This document shows, piece after piece, positions 16,648 to 25,203 of a stretch of DNA of 33,802 nt (position 1 is the stretch's first letter; every line of letters begins with the position of its first letter). A program made the position numbers and the translations under genes. The notes below the pieces were generated by a model, which ran no database searches, was not told where the DNA came from, and saw only the letters and a program-made list of their open reading frames with translations. The DNA comes from a bacterium. GTDB lineage: Bacteria; Planctomycetota; Planctomycetia; Kolteriales; Kolteriaceae. The DNA lies in the NCBI GenBank assembly GCA_019753235.1, contig JAIELF010000073.1:1-33802 (forward strand), given 5' to 3'.

Positions 16648-17475
16648 ATGCTCGAAATCCGCGAACACGTTGAAGCTGCTCAGAAGTTTATCGCCTCTCG
16701 ATGGACGGGAAAGCCGAGAGTTGGGATCATCCTCGGCACCGGTCTAGGAGGCTTTGGCAAAGAGATCGATGTCGAAGCCACGATCCCCTATGCCGACATC
16801 CCTCACTTCCCACGCTCTACCGTAGAAAGCCATGCCGGCCAACTGCTGACGGGGAGACTCTCGGGCGTCAGCGTGCTCGCGATGGAGGGACGCTTTCACT
16901 ACTACGAAGGCTACTCGATGAAGGATGTCACCTTCCCAGTGCGCGTTATGAAAGCGATGGGATGCGAGATTCTCATTGTCAGCAACGCCTGCGGCGGCAT
17001 GAACCCTCAATATGCCAGCGGCGACATCATGGTGATCGAAGATCACATCAACTTGATGCCCGACAATCCACTTCGTGGCATTAACGACGAGAAGCTCGGT
17101 CCGCGATTTCCCGATATGTGTCAACCCTATGACACCCATCTCATCGAGCTTGCCCGAGAGGTCGCACTTGAGCAAAAGATCCCGACGCAAAAGGGGGTCT
17201 ATGTTGCTGTCACGGGGCCCAATCTTGAAACCCGGGCCGAGTACCGATTCCTTCGAGCGATCGGCAGCGATGTGGTCGGCATGTCGACCGTGCCGGAAGT
17301 CGTCGTCGCAATCCATTCGGGAATGAAGGTTCTCGGCTTATCGGTGATTACCGATATGTGCCTGCCCGATCACTTAGAGCCGGCGGAGCTTTCGAAGATA
17401 CTTGCGATTGCCGCGCAGGCGGAACCGAAGCTCCGCGCGATTGTGAAAGGAGTGCTGGCCAGACTCGCGTCTTGA
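16648..17475 (+). CDS. punA: Purine nucleoside phosphorylase (trimeric PNP/MTAP family)
   Basis: 275 residues, the usual length. It splits purine nucleosides with phosphate into base and pentose-1-phosphate in the cytoplasm. Visible motifs: GIILGTGLGGFG (27-38, phosphate loop), SHAGQLLTG with H62, GRFHYYEGY with H84, VSNACGGMNP (111-120, the family signature), and VTGPNLETRAEYR with E194 (base-binding glutamate). The position that is asparagine in 6-oxopurine-specific enzymes (human N243) appears to be D236 in SVITDMCLP; aspartate here is seen in MTAP-type enzymes, so base preference is uncertain. ATG with GAGGAG just upstream. Pentose-1-phosphate could feed the same sugar pathway as the kinase, which is inference. 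Confidence 0.9.
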   Translation: MLEIREHVEAAQKFIASRWTGKPRVGIILGTGLGGFGKEIDVEATIPYADIPHFPRSTVESHAGQLLTGRLSGVSVLAMEGRFHYYEGYSMKDVTFPVRVMKAMGCEILIVSNACGGMNPQYASGDIMVIEDHINLMPDNPLRGINDEKLGPRFPDMCQPYDTHLIELAREVALEQKIPTQKGVYVAVTGPNLETRAEYRFLRAIGSDVVGMSTVPEVVVAIHSGMKVLGLSVITDMCLPDHLEPAELSKILAIAAQAEPKLRAIVKGVLARLAS

Positions 17476-17554
17476 TAGACCGATAAAGTCGAACCTCGCT
17501 TCCTTCGCTAAGATCGTTTGGCATCCTGCGTGAGACCGGGTATCGTTGACGATT

Positions 17555-17570
17555 GGGGGTATGCGCCCCC
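17555..17570 (+). other. GGGGG/CCCCC hairpin upstream of the DUF1549 gene
   Basis: GGGGG (17555-17559) pairs with CCCCC (17566-17570) around a 6-nt loop, extended by one T-A pair. There is no T-run, so it is not a classical terminator. It lies about 40 bp before the start codon of the next gene and may be a leader structure or attenuating element. Confidence 0.3.
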
Positions 17571-17609
17571 ATCGGACGCGGGGTCGCCAATCTCTTGAGC
17601 GGGCATGGC

Positions 17610-20600
17610 ATGGGTCATCGTCGTGAAATCGCCTGGTTACTGAGCTGTCTTGTCACGTCCGTCATTTGGGCCGACTCCCCCACCGATCAGCACACTCGCG
17701 AACGGGCAGAAGCGTTTGAATCTCGAGTTCGACCGGTGTTGCTCCAGCGATGCCAGAGTTGTCATGGCCCGGAAGAACAATCCTCCTCTTTTCGTGTCGA
17801 TAGTCGCGACGCAATCCTAAAGGGAGGTGAACTCGGCAAGGCCATCATTCCCGGCGAGCCGGAAAACAGCCCGCTTGTTCACGCCATTCGTCGACAGGGC
17901 GAACGTCCCATGCCGCCGGAGGATCCTCTTACTCCCGATGAGGTGGATGCGGTCGTTGCCTGGATTCGCGATGGTGCCCACTGGCCCGCCACGACGCCGA
18001 CAACCGTCGATCGCCATCGAAGCCATTGGGCGTTTCAGCCCATGAAATGGTCGCAGCCCCCGACGAATCGAGATCCTCATTGGCCTAGCTCGCCGATCGA
18101 TTCTTTTACCCTTGCCACCATCGAGTCGGCCAGCTTGATGGTTTCTCCACCTGCGGATCGGCGAACGTTGCTTCGCCGAGCGACGATTGATCTGACTGGT
18201 CTTCTTCCCACGCGCGGCGAGGTCGGCTTCTTTGAATCGGTGAATCGGGACGACGCGTTCGAAAGAGAAGTCGATCGGCTTCTAGCGTCGCCCCACTTTG
18301 GCGAGGCGAGCGGTCGGCGGTGGCTTGATGTCGCGCGATATTCCGACACCAAAGGGTACGTCTACGGTCGCGAGGAAAGAAATTGGCTTCACTCTTGGTC
18401 GTATCGGGATTGGGTCGTTCGCGCGCTGAACGAGGATCTTCCGTACGATCGATTTCTCTTGCTGCAAATTGCCGGCGACCAAGTCGCCCACGAGCCGGCC
18501 GACGGAGCGGCCATGGGGTATTTGACCCTAGGTCGGCGATTTCTGGGGGTGACGCGCGACATCATTGATGACCGGATCGACGTCGTCACTCGCGGGACGA
18601 TGGGATTGACGGTGGGATGTGCTCGATGTCACGATCACAAATACGATCCCATTTCGACCAAGGACTATTACTCCCTCTACGGTATCTTCGATAGTTCAGG
18701 CGAAAAGCTTGTGCGTCTTCCCTCGCCGGCCGGCGTTCCTCTTGATCAGGATTTTGAGAAGGAACTCGCACGCCGACAAAAAGAGTTGGCCGACAAGTTG
18801 GCCTTTCGTCGAACCGAAGCTGCCGAGCGAGTTCGCGCGAGGATAAAGGATTATCTTCTCGCCCAGCAGCATCTCGAAAAGTATCCGGTCGAAGGTTTCG
18901 ATGTGGTCATTCAAGCAAGCGATGTCGTTGCCTCTTTCGCACGCCGATGGCGTGATTATCTCGACCGGGCCGAAGAGCGTCAGGACGCGATCTTCGTCGC
19001 CTGGAGAAAGTTTGCTGACTTGCCTGCGGATAGATTTGTCGAGCGTGCGCCCGCGGTGACCGAGCAGTTGCGTTCCCTTTCTCCGGCCCAATTTCATCCT
19101 TTGATCGCGCACGAGTTTGGTTCATCCCCAACCAGCATCGACGAAGTCGCTGACCGCTACGACCGAGTCTTCAAGAGAATCGACGGAGAATGGAAGCAAT
19201 TCATCCAAACGAATGCGAACGCGACAACACTCCCCGACGCTGCTGCCGAGCAACTTCGCCAAGTCTTGTATGGGGCGGACGCTCCTTGTGAGCCTCCGGA
19301 TGAATCGATTGTCGGGAACGAGTTCTTTTTTACGACCGATGTTTGTGTTGAGCTTTGGAAGTTTCAGGGTGAGGTCGACCGCTGGGTCCTCAATGCGCCA
19401 CATGAGGTCGCCTGTTCTCTTCAGCTTGTAGACAGGCCTGCCGCGAAGACGCCCCGTGTCTTTCGTCGAGGCAACCCACTCTCGCTTGGGGACAAGGTAC
19501 CGCGTCGATTCCTCGCGTTCTTATCAGGTTCGGAGAGCCAACCCTTCACGCAGGGAAGTGGCCGGGGCGAGCTGGCCCATGCGATCATCGAGCCGAGCAA
19601 TCCTCTGACAGCACGCGTCATTGTCAATCGACTTTGGCTTCAGCATTTCGGCAAGGGGCTGGTGCAGACCCCCAGTGATTTCGGCCTTCGTGCCGAGACT
19701 CCCTCGCATCCCGCGGTTCTCGACTACCTGGGTCTTGCGTTGATCGAGCAAGGTTGGAGTTTGAAGTCGCTCCATCGCGAGATGATCACCTCGGCAACCT
19801 ATCGCCAAGATTCGCGGGTTTTGCCGGAATCACCGTCGGCCCGGGCTGCTTTCGAACAAGATCCAGAGAATCGTCTCTTAGCTCGATCGCGAGCGAGAAG
19901 GCTGACCTTCGAAGAATGGAGAGATGCCGCCCTTGCCGTGGCTGAGGATCTCGATTTGGCCATCGCCGGCCGGCCGGAGGATTTGTTCTCATCAGCGCCA
20001 ACGCGACGTCGTGCGATTTACGGACGAGTTGATCGTCAGTTTCTTCCTTCGACGCTTCGCGTTTTCGATTTCGCGAATCCAGATCTGCACATTCCACAGC
20101 GAGGCGAAACGATCGTCCCTCAACAAGCTCTTTTCTTCCTCAATGATCCCTTCGTCGTCGCGCGAGCCCGAGCGCTCGCGGCGGTGGATCTATCGCGCCA
20201 GGAGCCCGCGGATCGACTTGAATTCATGTTTGACCGACTCTACCAACGCAAGCCGACACCTGCCGAGCGAGCAGCGGGACTCTCGTTCGTGCAAACAGTC
20301 GACGCATTGACGAAGGATGTTCCGCCGCCGATGCATGATTGGAGTTATGGTGTTCTACCGTTCGATGCCGCAACGGGGCAAGCGGGGACCTTCACGTTGC
20401 TTCCCTTCTTCAACGGGAAGTCTTGGCAAGGGAGCCCGGATCATCCCGATTCTATCTTTGGATGGGCGGAAATCACGGCCGACGGAGGCCATGCCGGCAA
20501 CGATCACGATCATGCCACCGCTCGGCGTTGGACGGCGCCGCGCGACATGACGATCAATCTCCAGTCGCAGATCATTCATCCCGCGAAAGCGGGCGACGGG

Positions 20601-20906
20601 ATCCTTGTTGCCGTCCTCGTTCGAGGAGAATCGATCGCGCAGGTCCGTCTGCACGATTCCACCACCAATCTCGGCTTGCAACCCATCGCGGTCAAAAAGG
20701 GAGAGACGATCGATCTTGTTGTCGATCGCCGAGAGATGCTCAACCACGATGAATTCACTTGGACCGCGACCTTGGTCGATACCACCACCAAGGAGACTTG
20801 GTCCTCGGTTAAAGACTTCGCCGGCGTGAGGTCGGATGGATTGGATCGTTGGGAACAGCTCGCCCAGATTCTGCTCACGAGCAACGAGTTTTTGTTCGTC
20901 GATTGA
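17610..20906 (+). CDS. Cytochrome c / DUF1549 / DUF1553 planctomycete protein
   Basis: 1098 residues with a signal peptide (REIAWLLSCLVTSVIWAD). Order of domains: a cytochrome-c-like domain (PSCyt1) with CQSCH at 48-52 and later MPPEDPLTPDE; DUF1549 (PSCyt2, about 160-370) with a second CxxCH in CARCHDHKYDPIS at 337-341; a helical spacer; and DUF1553 (PSD1) with NPLTARVIVNRLWLQHFGKG. The chain ends with the typical LLTSNEFLFVD. An extra beta-rich segment of about 160 residues (nt 20320-20830) sits inside the end of DUF1553. The family is periplasmic and linked to polysaccharide use in Planctomycetes, with no proven reaction. ATG at 17610 opens the signal peptide; a TTG at 17553 would add 19 residues. 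The DUF1501 gene follows after 12 bp, the standard partner. Confidence 0.88.
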   Translation: MGHRREIAWLLSCLVTSVIWADSPTDQHTRERAEAFESRVRPVLLQRCQSCHGPEEQSSSFRVDSRDAILKGGELGKAIIPGEPENSPLVHAIRRQGERPMPPEDPLTPDEVDAVVAWIRDGAHWPATTPTTVDRHRSHWAFQPMKWSQPPTNRDPHWPSSPIDSFTLATIESASLMVSPPADRRTLLRRATIDLTGLLPTRGEVGFFESVNRDDAFEREVDRLLASPHFGEASGRRWLDVARYSDTKGYVYGREERNWLHSWSYRDWVVRALNEDLPYDRFLLLQIAGDQVAHEPADGAAMGYLTLGRRFLGVTRDIIDDRIDVVTRGTMGLTVGCARCHDHKYDPISTKDYYSLYGIFDSSGEKLVRLPSPAGVPLDQDFEKELARRQKELADKLAFRRTEAAERVRARIKDYLLAQQHLEKYPVEGFDVVIQASDVVASFARRWRDYLDRAEERQDAIFVAWRKFADLPADRFVERAPAVTEQLRSLSPAQFHPLIAHEFGSSPTSIDEVADRYDRVFKRIDGEWKQFIQTNANATTLPDAAAEQLRQVLYGADAPCEPPDESIVGNEFFFTTDVCVELWKFQGEVDRWVLNAPHEVACSLQLVDRPAAKTPRVFRRGNPLSLGDKVPRRFLAFLSGSESQPFTQGSGRGELAHAIIEPSNPLTARVIVNRLWLQHFGKGLVQTPSDFGLRAETPSHPAVLDYLGLALIEQGWSLKSLHREMITSATYRQDSRVLPESPSARAAFEQDPENRLLARSRARRLTFEEWRDAALAVAEDLDLAIAGRPEDLFSSAPTRRRAIYGRVDRQFLPSTLRVFDFANPDLHIPQRGETIVPQQALFFLNDPFVVARARALAAVDLSRQEPADRLEFMFDRLYQRKPTPAERAAGLSFVQTVDALTKDVPPPMHDWSYGVLPFDAATGQAGTFTLLPFFNGKSWQGSPDHPDSIFGWAEITADGGHAGNDHDHATARRWTAPRDMTINLQSQIIHPAKAGDGILVAVLVRGESIAQVRLHDSTTNLGLQPIAVKKGETIDLVVDRREMLNHDEFTWTATLVDTTTKETWSSVKDFAGVRSDGLDRWEQLAQILLTSNEFLFVD

Positions 20907-20918
20907 GGAGACAACGCG

Positions 20919-22331
20919 ATGCATGAAGACTCTTTCTCTCCGATGGCTCGTCGAACAATGCTTTCGCGCGCGGCGCTTGGGATCGGCAGCATTGCTTTCT
21001 CCTCTCTGCTGGCTGATTCCGCACCGACTCGTGCTAGTGAATCAGAAGTGTTGATTCCTCGACCAAGCCATTTCGCCCCGAAAGCCAAGCGTGTTATTCA
21101 GTTTTTCTGTAACGGCGGGCCAAGCCATGTCGACACCTTCGATCCCAAGCCGATGCTGCAAAAGTATGCGGGCCAACCGGTCCCCAACAATCTCCTCACC
21201 GAACGGAAGACTGGTGCTGCGTTTCCCTCTCCCTTTTCGTTCAAGCAGTACGGCCAAAGCGGCTTGCCTATCAGCGAACTCTTTGCCCGCACGGCCGAGC
21301 ATGCCGACGACATGGCTATTATTCGTTCGATGTACGCCCAGGTTCCCAACCATGAGCCATCACTCCTTCTCATGAATTGCGGCGACTCCGTTCAACCAAG
21401 ACCCAGCATGGGTTCGTGGCTCCTCTATGGACTGGGAACAGAGAACCAGAATCTTCCCGGCTTCGTCGCGATGTCTCCCGGCGGCTTGCCCATCAAGGAC
21501 AATGAGAATTGGCAGAGTGCCTTTCTGCCCGGCGCTTTGCAGGGGACGTTTGTTGATTCGCAGCATCGAGAGATCGAGAAGCTGATGGAGAACATCAACA
21601 ACCGCTACACGACTTCTCGCTCGCAGCGTAAACAGCTCGACCTCCTCCGCGCCTTGCACGACGAGCATCACGCAGGCCGACCCGATCCACGGCTCGACGC
21701 GCGGATGCAATCATTCGAACTCGCGTACCGCATGCAGATGGAAGCCGGCGACGCGTTCGACCTGGGCCAGGAGCCGAGCTGGATTCGTGAAGCCTACACC
21801 GATACGGTTCACGGTCGACAAACACTGATCGCTCGACGGCTGATCGAAAGAGGGGTCCGTTTCGTTCAACTGTGGCACGGGGCAGGACAGCCCTGGGACA
21901 ACCACACGCAAGTCGAATCGAACCATCGCAAACTCGCGCAAGAGACGGATCAACCGATTGCCGCTCTTATCAGCGATCTCAAGTCGCGTGGTCTATTTGA
22001 AGAAACGCTTGTCATCTGGGGAGGCGAGTTTGGCCGGACGCCGACGGTCGAACTCGACGGGGCCGGCAACAGTCAGCTTGGTCGAGATCACAATCATTAC
22101 GGCTTCACCGTTTGGCTTGCCGGCGGTGGGATCAAGGGAGGAACCATTCGCGGTGCCACCGACGAGTTCGGTTTCGCCGCTCAGGAGAACAAGACCAGCG
22201 TTCACGACCTTCACGCCACCATCCTTCATTTGATGGGGCTCGATCACAAGAGACTCACCTATCGCTATGCCGGCCGAGACTTTCGCCTTACCGACGTCCA
22301 TGGGAGCGTTCTGACCGATATCCTCGCGTGA
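20919..22331 (+). CDS. DUF1501 family protein with Tat signal
   Basis: 470 residues. A twin-arginine signal (ARRTMLSRAALGIGSIAFSS, R11 and R12) shows Tat export. The body matches DUF1501, a sulfatase/alkaline-phosphatase-like fold: VIQFFCNGGPSHVDTFDPKP near the start with probable metal ligands, MRSMYAQVPNHEP-like segment (IRSMYAQVPNHEP), RLIERGVRFVQLWHG, TLVIWGGEFGRTP and GRDHNHYGFTVWLAGGG. The activity is unproven; the fold suggests a metal-dependent hydrolase. GAGGAG precedes the ATG and only 12 bp separate it from the DUF1549/DUF1553 gene, so they form an operon. It is the one clear Tat client beside the tatA genes of this window. Confidence 0.9.
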   Translation: MHEDSFSPMARRTMLSRAALGIGSIAFSSLLADSAPTRASESEVLIPRPSHFAPKAKRVIQFFCNGGPSHVDTFDPKPMLQKYAGQPVPNNLLTERKTGAAFPSPFSFKQYGQSGLPISELFARTAEHADDMAIIRSMYAQVPNHEPSLLLMNCGDSVQPRPSMGSWLLYGLGTENQNLPGFVAMSPGGLPIKDNENWQSAFLPGALQGTFVDSQHREIEKLMENINNRYTTSRSQRKQLDLLRALHDEHHAGRPDPRLDARMQSFELAYRMQMEAGDAFDLGQEPSWIREAYTDTVHGRQTLIARRLIERGVRFVQLWHGAGQPWDNHTQVESNHRKLAQETDQPIAALISDLKSRGLFEETLVIWGGEFGRTPTVELDGAGNSQLGRDHNHYGFTVWLAGGGIKGGTIRGATDEFGFAAQENKTSVHDLHATILHLMGLDHKRLTYRYAGRDFRLTDVHGSVLTDILA

Positions 22332-22343
22332 CCCATGTCGGGA

Positions 22344-23117
22344 CTAAAGCTTACCGAGCAGGCGATAGCCGATCAGTCCCACCCATTCGTTTATCGCCAG
22401 CGTCGTCAGTTTTAGGCCGTCGGGGCCAGGAAAGAAATCTCTCCACCGATCCAGCTTGCCCGTCGCCCGCGGGTCGCTGGGAGCTGGTATCACTTTCAAA
22501 TCGGTCTTTGCAAACAATGCCATCGCGCGCGGCATATGAAACGCACTCGTCACCAACAGAATCGATGAAGACTGTGTCGCGCGAAGGATTCCCCATGTAT
22601 GGGTCATGTTCTCAAACGTGTTCCGAGAACCACCTTCACGGATGATGGCCGACGCGGGAACCCCCATCATGATGAGAAGCTCGGCCATGTCGTCGGCTTC
22701 TGTCCGGGAAAGACCCTCTTCCGTCAAGTACGGCGCGCCGCCGGCGACGACGATCTGCTTCGCCTTGCCTGCTTTGAAGAGACGCGCGCCTCGCTGAACC
22801 CTCGCGCCATTGAACTCCTCTGCTTCGCGTCGAGGAGGCTGCACTTGATAGGTGGTCCCTCCGAGAATCACAATCGCGTCGGCCGTCGGCAGATCATCTG
22901 TCGCCATGATGGGGTATTGACTCTCCAGCGTTCCGATAAGTTGCCGAGCAAACCACGGCGCGCACACCAGATAGAGACCGACGAGTCCGACGAAGAGAAG
23001 CCAACCACTCGTGCGAGGTCGACGCTTGCGAATAAGCCAAGCAAGAAACAACACTCCCAAGATCCAATGGAGGGGAGCGACGAGTGCCTGAGTAATTTTG
23101 CCCGCGACGAATAGCAT
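22344..23117 (-). CDS. YdcF/ElyC/SanA-like DUF218 membrane protein
   Basis: 257 residues. Two N-terminal membrane helices (about 10-28 and 38-55) anchor a DUF218 domain: ADAIVILGGTTY (80-90), RVQRGARLFKAGKAKQIVVAGGAPY, SRTEADDMAELLIMMGVP, SRNTFENMTHTW and ILLVTSAFHMPRAMALF. ElyC and SanA in E. coli affect envelope biogenesis and lipid carrier use; the same kind of role is likely. The ATG at 23117 is chosen over a TTG at 23147 because a GGAG/AGGGCG stretch lies just upstream. It converges with the DUF1501 gene (12 bp apart, no terminator seen) and follows the ABC-2 permease by 58 bp in the same direction, suggesting one transcript. Confidence 0.85.
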   Translation of the reverse strand: MLFVAGKITQALVAPLHWILGVLFLAWLIRKRRPRTSGWLLFVGLVGLYLVCAPWFARQLIGTLESQYPIMATDDLPTADAIVILGGTTYQVQPPRREAEEFNGARVQRGARLFKAGKAKQIVVAGGAPYLTEEGLSRTEADDMAELLIMMGVPASAIIREGGSRNTFENMTHTWGILRATQSSSILLVTSAFHMPRAMALFAKTDLKVIPAPSDPRATGKLDRWRDFFPGPDGLKLTTLAINEWVGLIGYRLLGKL

Positions 23118-23175
23118 TTTTCGCCCTACTCCATGTGTAATCTTCAAACACCGTCAACGTTTGATTCGCTGTTGA

Positions 23176-24984
23176 TCAGCGTTCTTTTCGCTCGGTTATT
23201 TGAGGAAATCGGGAGACGGCACTGGAGATTAGTACCGATGCTGTCAATGTATAGATGAGCATGAAAACGAGGCTAATCGCCCACGTCTCCTGTGCTTCAG
23301 ATGACGACAGCCGCGTGAGAAAGGCACTTCCCATCCATGTCCAGGGAAGACTTCCTGCAAGAAACTTCAAGAATTCAGGACTTCCGCCGAACGCAACGAC
23401 GGGCAGAATGAAGGCATGACCTAACCCTGCGAGAATCGCCGAAATGAAGAGTGTCACACCGATCGCCCGGCCAGTCGACTTCTGTGTCAATGACTGATAA
23501 ACACCCATGCTGGCAATCAATAGTCCAAAAACAAAAACACCAAGAAACCAGAAGAGCAATCGAAATATGCCGGCAGGAACAAACAGGACACACATCAAAA
23601 ATGCGGGAGTCTGCACCAGGATGTAAGGCCAAAGCGATAGTACCGAGCCCAACACCTTAGAAAAGATCAGTTCCCGAGCCGTCAGGGGAGTCGCCAATAG
23701 GGATATCCAACAGTCTCTGTCCCTTTCTTCGCCGATACTTGATGCCGAGCGAAAAGCCACCATCAGATATCCCAGCACCATCCACGCGATGGAGGTGAAT
23801 CCAGTTGCCATGGCGAGGTCGTCATAATCACTTGAATTACGTTGTTGAATGAAAAACTGATCGAATAAGAGACCGTAGTAGTAGAGTGTCCCCAGAATGA
23901 ATAGAATAGTGACGGCCCATCCGAAACGGCGAATTCTTGTTGTGTGAAATTCCTTCCAGACCAAGGGAGAAGATTCCCAGACAGGCGGACGGGAGAATTT
24001 GAATCGGCTGGTGTATTTCTTCGACACGCGAACGATGGCGTTCGTTGATGGAACGGGCTCCGATTTGTAGGCGGGTCGAAGCCGATAAATCGCCCAAGAG
24101 ATAAAGATGGTAGCCAGCAATAGATGAATACAAGCATGGATCGTACAGATCATAGGAAACGAAAGAGCCAATAGAGAATTCGAAAATACAAAGCTGTTCA
24201 AAATAATTAATGGAGATAGAGGGTGCACGAGCGAGGCCACCATGAGTCCTTCTGTGACCCAGCGAGGCTCCGCGAACGGCTGCCAGGCTTGGCTTGGCCA
24301 GAATATGAGAAACAGTTCGCGCAAGCCTTCGACACCGAGCGTGGCCATCAATGGGCCTAGAACTGAAAACCCCATGAGAATGGCATAGGTGTTGAAAAGG
24401 CTTTGCCGAGTCGTGGAACTATAGATCGAAACCAGCATCGACAGGCCGGCAACAGAGAGCATCACCATGATGGTGGCGGCGGTGTTGGCGAGTAGCGACA
24501 AATAGTTCACGCCGCCAAAGAGTCCCGCTAATGCGACGACTGGAACGCCAACGAGCAGAATCATCAGCAAATTCATCACGCGAGCCAAAAGTTTACCAAG
24601 CACGATTTCTCTGCTGCGCAGATCAGAGACGAAGAGGTACTCGATGGTTCTTCGCTCTTTCTCTTGCGGGATGGCTGCTGCCACGAACGCCGGCGTCAGA
24701 AAGAGGGCGACGAAAAGCTGCACACTCGTGAAGGCGTGGTAGAAGCCGCTCGCAAACGTGGCTGACCGTTGGAGCAGTGTCGAGCCGAAGATGTTCCAGG
24801 AGAAGGCCATTTGGTACGCGAACCACATCACGAGCGCGAGCAAGGCAGCGTAACCAGCTCGAAGGACGAAGTACCGAGCTCGGCGAGCGAGCGTCGTCAG
24901 TTCCCAGCCGAAGATCGGACCGACGATTCCTGCGGGCGGAGCTAACTTGAGCGAATTTGAAGTCGACACCAGCAACTCCTGCAT
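23176..24984 (-). CDS. ABC-2 type permease built of two repeated halves
   Basis: 602 residues with about 12 membrane helices. Each half begins with a similar cytoplasmic helix (FGWELTTLARRARYFVLR at 25-42; VWKEFHTTRIRRFGW at 342-355) and has the ABC-2 coupling motif (QEKERRTIEYLFVSDLRSRE at 107-126; GEERDRDCWISLLATPLTAR at 418-437), so the protein is an internal duplication or fusion. It would export an unknown substrate with an ATPase partner; none is encoded next to it. The ATG at 24984 fits the usual N-terminus before the first helix; the open frame continues upstream to 25296 but that part is not permease-like and overlaps the divergent glycosyltransferase gene. The YdcF-like gene lies 58 bp downstream. 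Confidence 0.8.
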   Translation of the reverse strand: MQELLVSTSNSLKLAPPAGIVGPIFGWELTTLARRARYFVLRAGYAALLALVMWFAYQMAFSWNIFGSTLLQRSATFASGFYHAFTSVQLFVALFLTPAFVAAAIPQEKERRTIEYLFVSDLRSREIVLGKLLARVMNLLMILLVGVPVVALAGLFGGVNYLSLLANTAATIMVMLSVAGLSMLVSIYSSTTRQSLFNTYAILMGFSVLGPLMATLGVEGLRELFLIFWPSQAWQPFAEPRWVTEGLMVASLVHPLSPLIILNSFVFSNSLLALSFPMICTIHACIHLLLATIFISWAIYRLRPAYKSEPVPSTNAIVRVSKKYTSRFKFSRPPVWESSPLVWKEFHTTRIRRFGWAVTILFILGTLYYYGLLFDQFFIQQRNSSDYDDLAMATGFTSIAWMVLGYLMVAFRSASSIGEERDRDCWISLLATPLTARELIFSKVLGSVLSLWPYILVQTPAFLMCVLFVPAGIFRLLFWFLGVFVFGLLIASMGVYQSLTQKSTGRAIGVTLFISAILAGLGHAFILPVVAFGGSPEFLKFLAGSLPWTWMGSAFLTRLSSSEAQETWAISLVFMLIYTLTASVLISSAVSRFPQITERKER

Positions 24985-25203
24985 CCAAAGCCTTTTTTGA
25001 TTCTCCTTAGTGTCGCATTTGCCGGGCGATAAATCGAGCCATCTCTTTGGATCGTCGGTCCCCATGAGGAACTCTTCTGGATCAGAATCAGCCCGTGAGG
25101 TATCTCCATGAAAGAGACTTTTCTGCGGGAGGCCGTCCGACGGGAAGATGCCGGCCTCACCCGCCGAGACCGCGACGCAAAACAACACTGACTTGGCAAG
25201 AAC

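Noticed and set aside
17555..17570. Hairpin after the nucleoside phosphorylase as intrinsic terminator
   Set aside because: No T-run follows; kept only as an unassigned hairpin.
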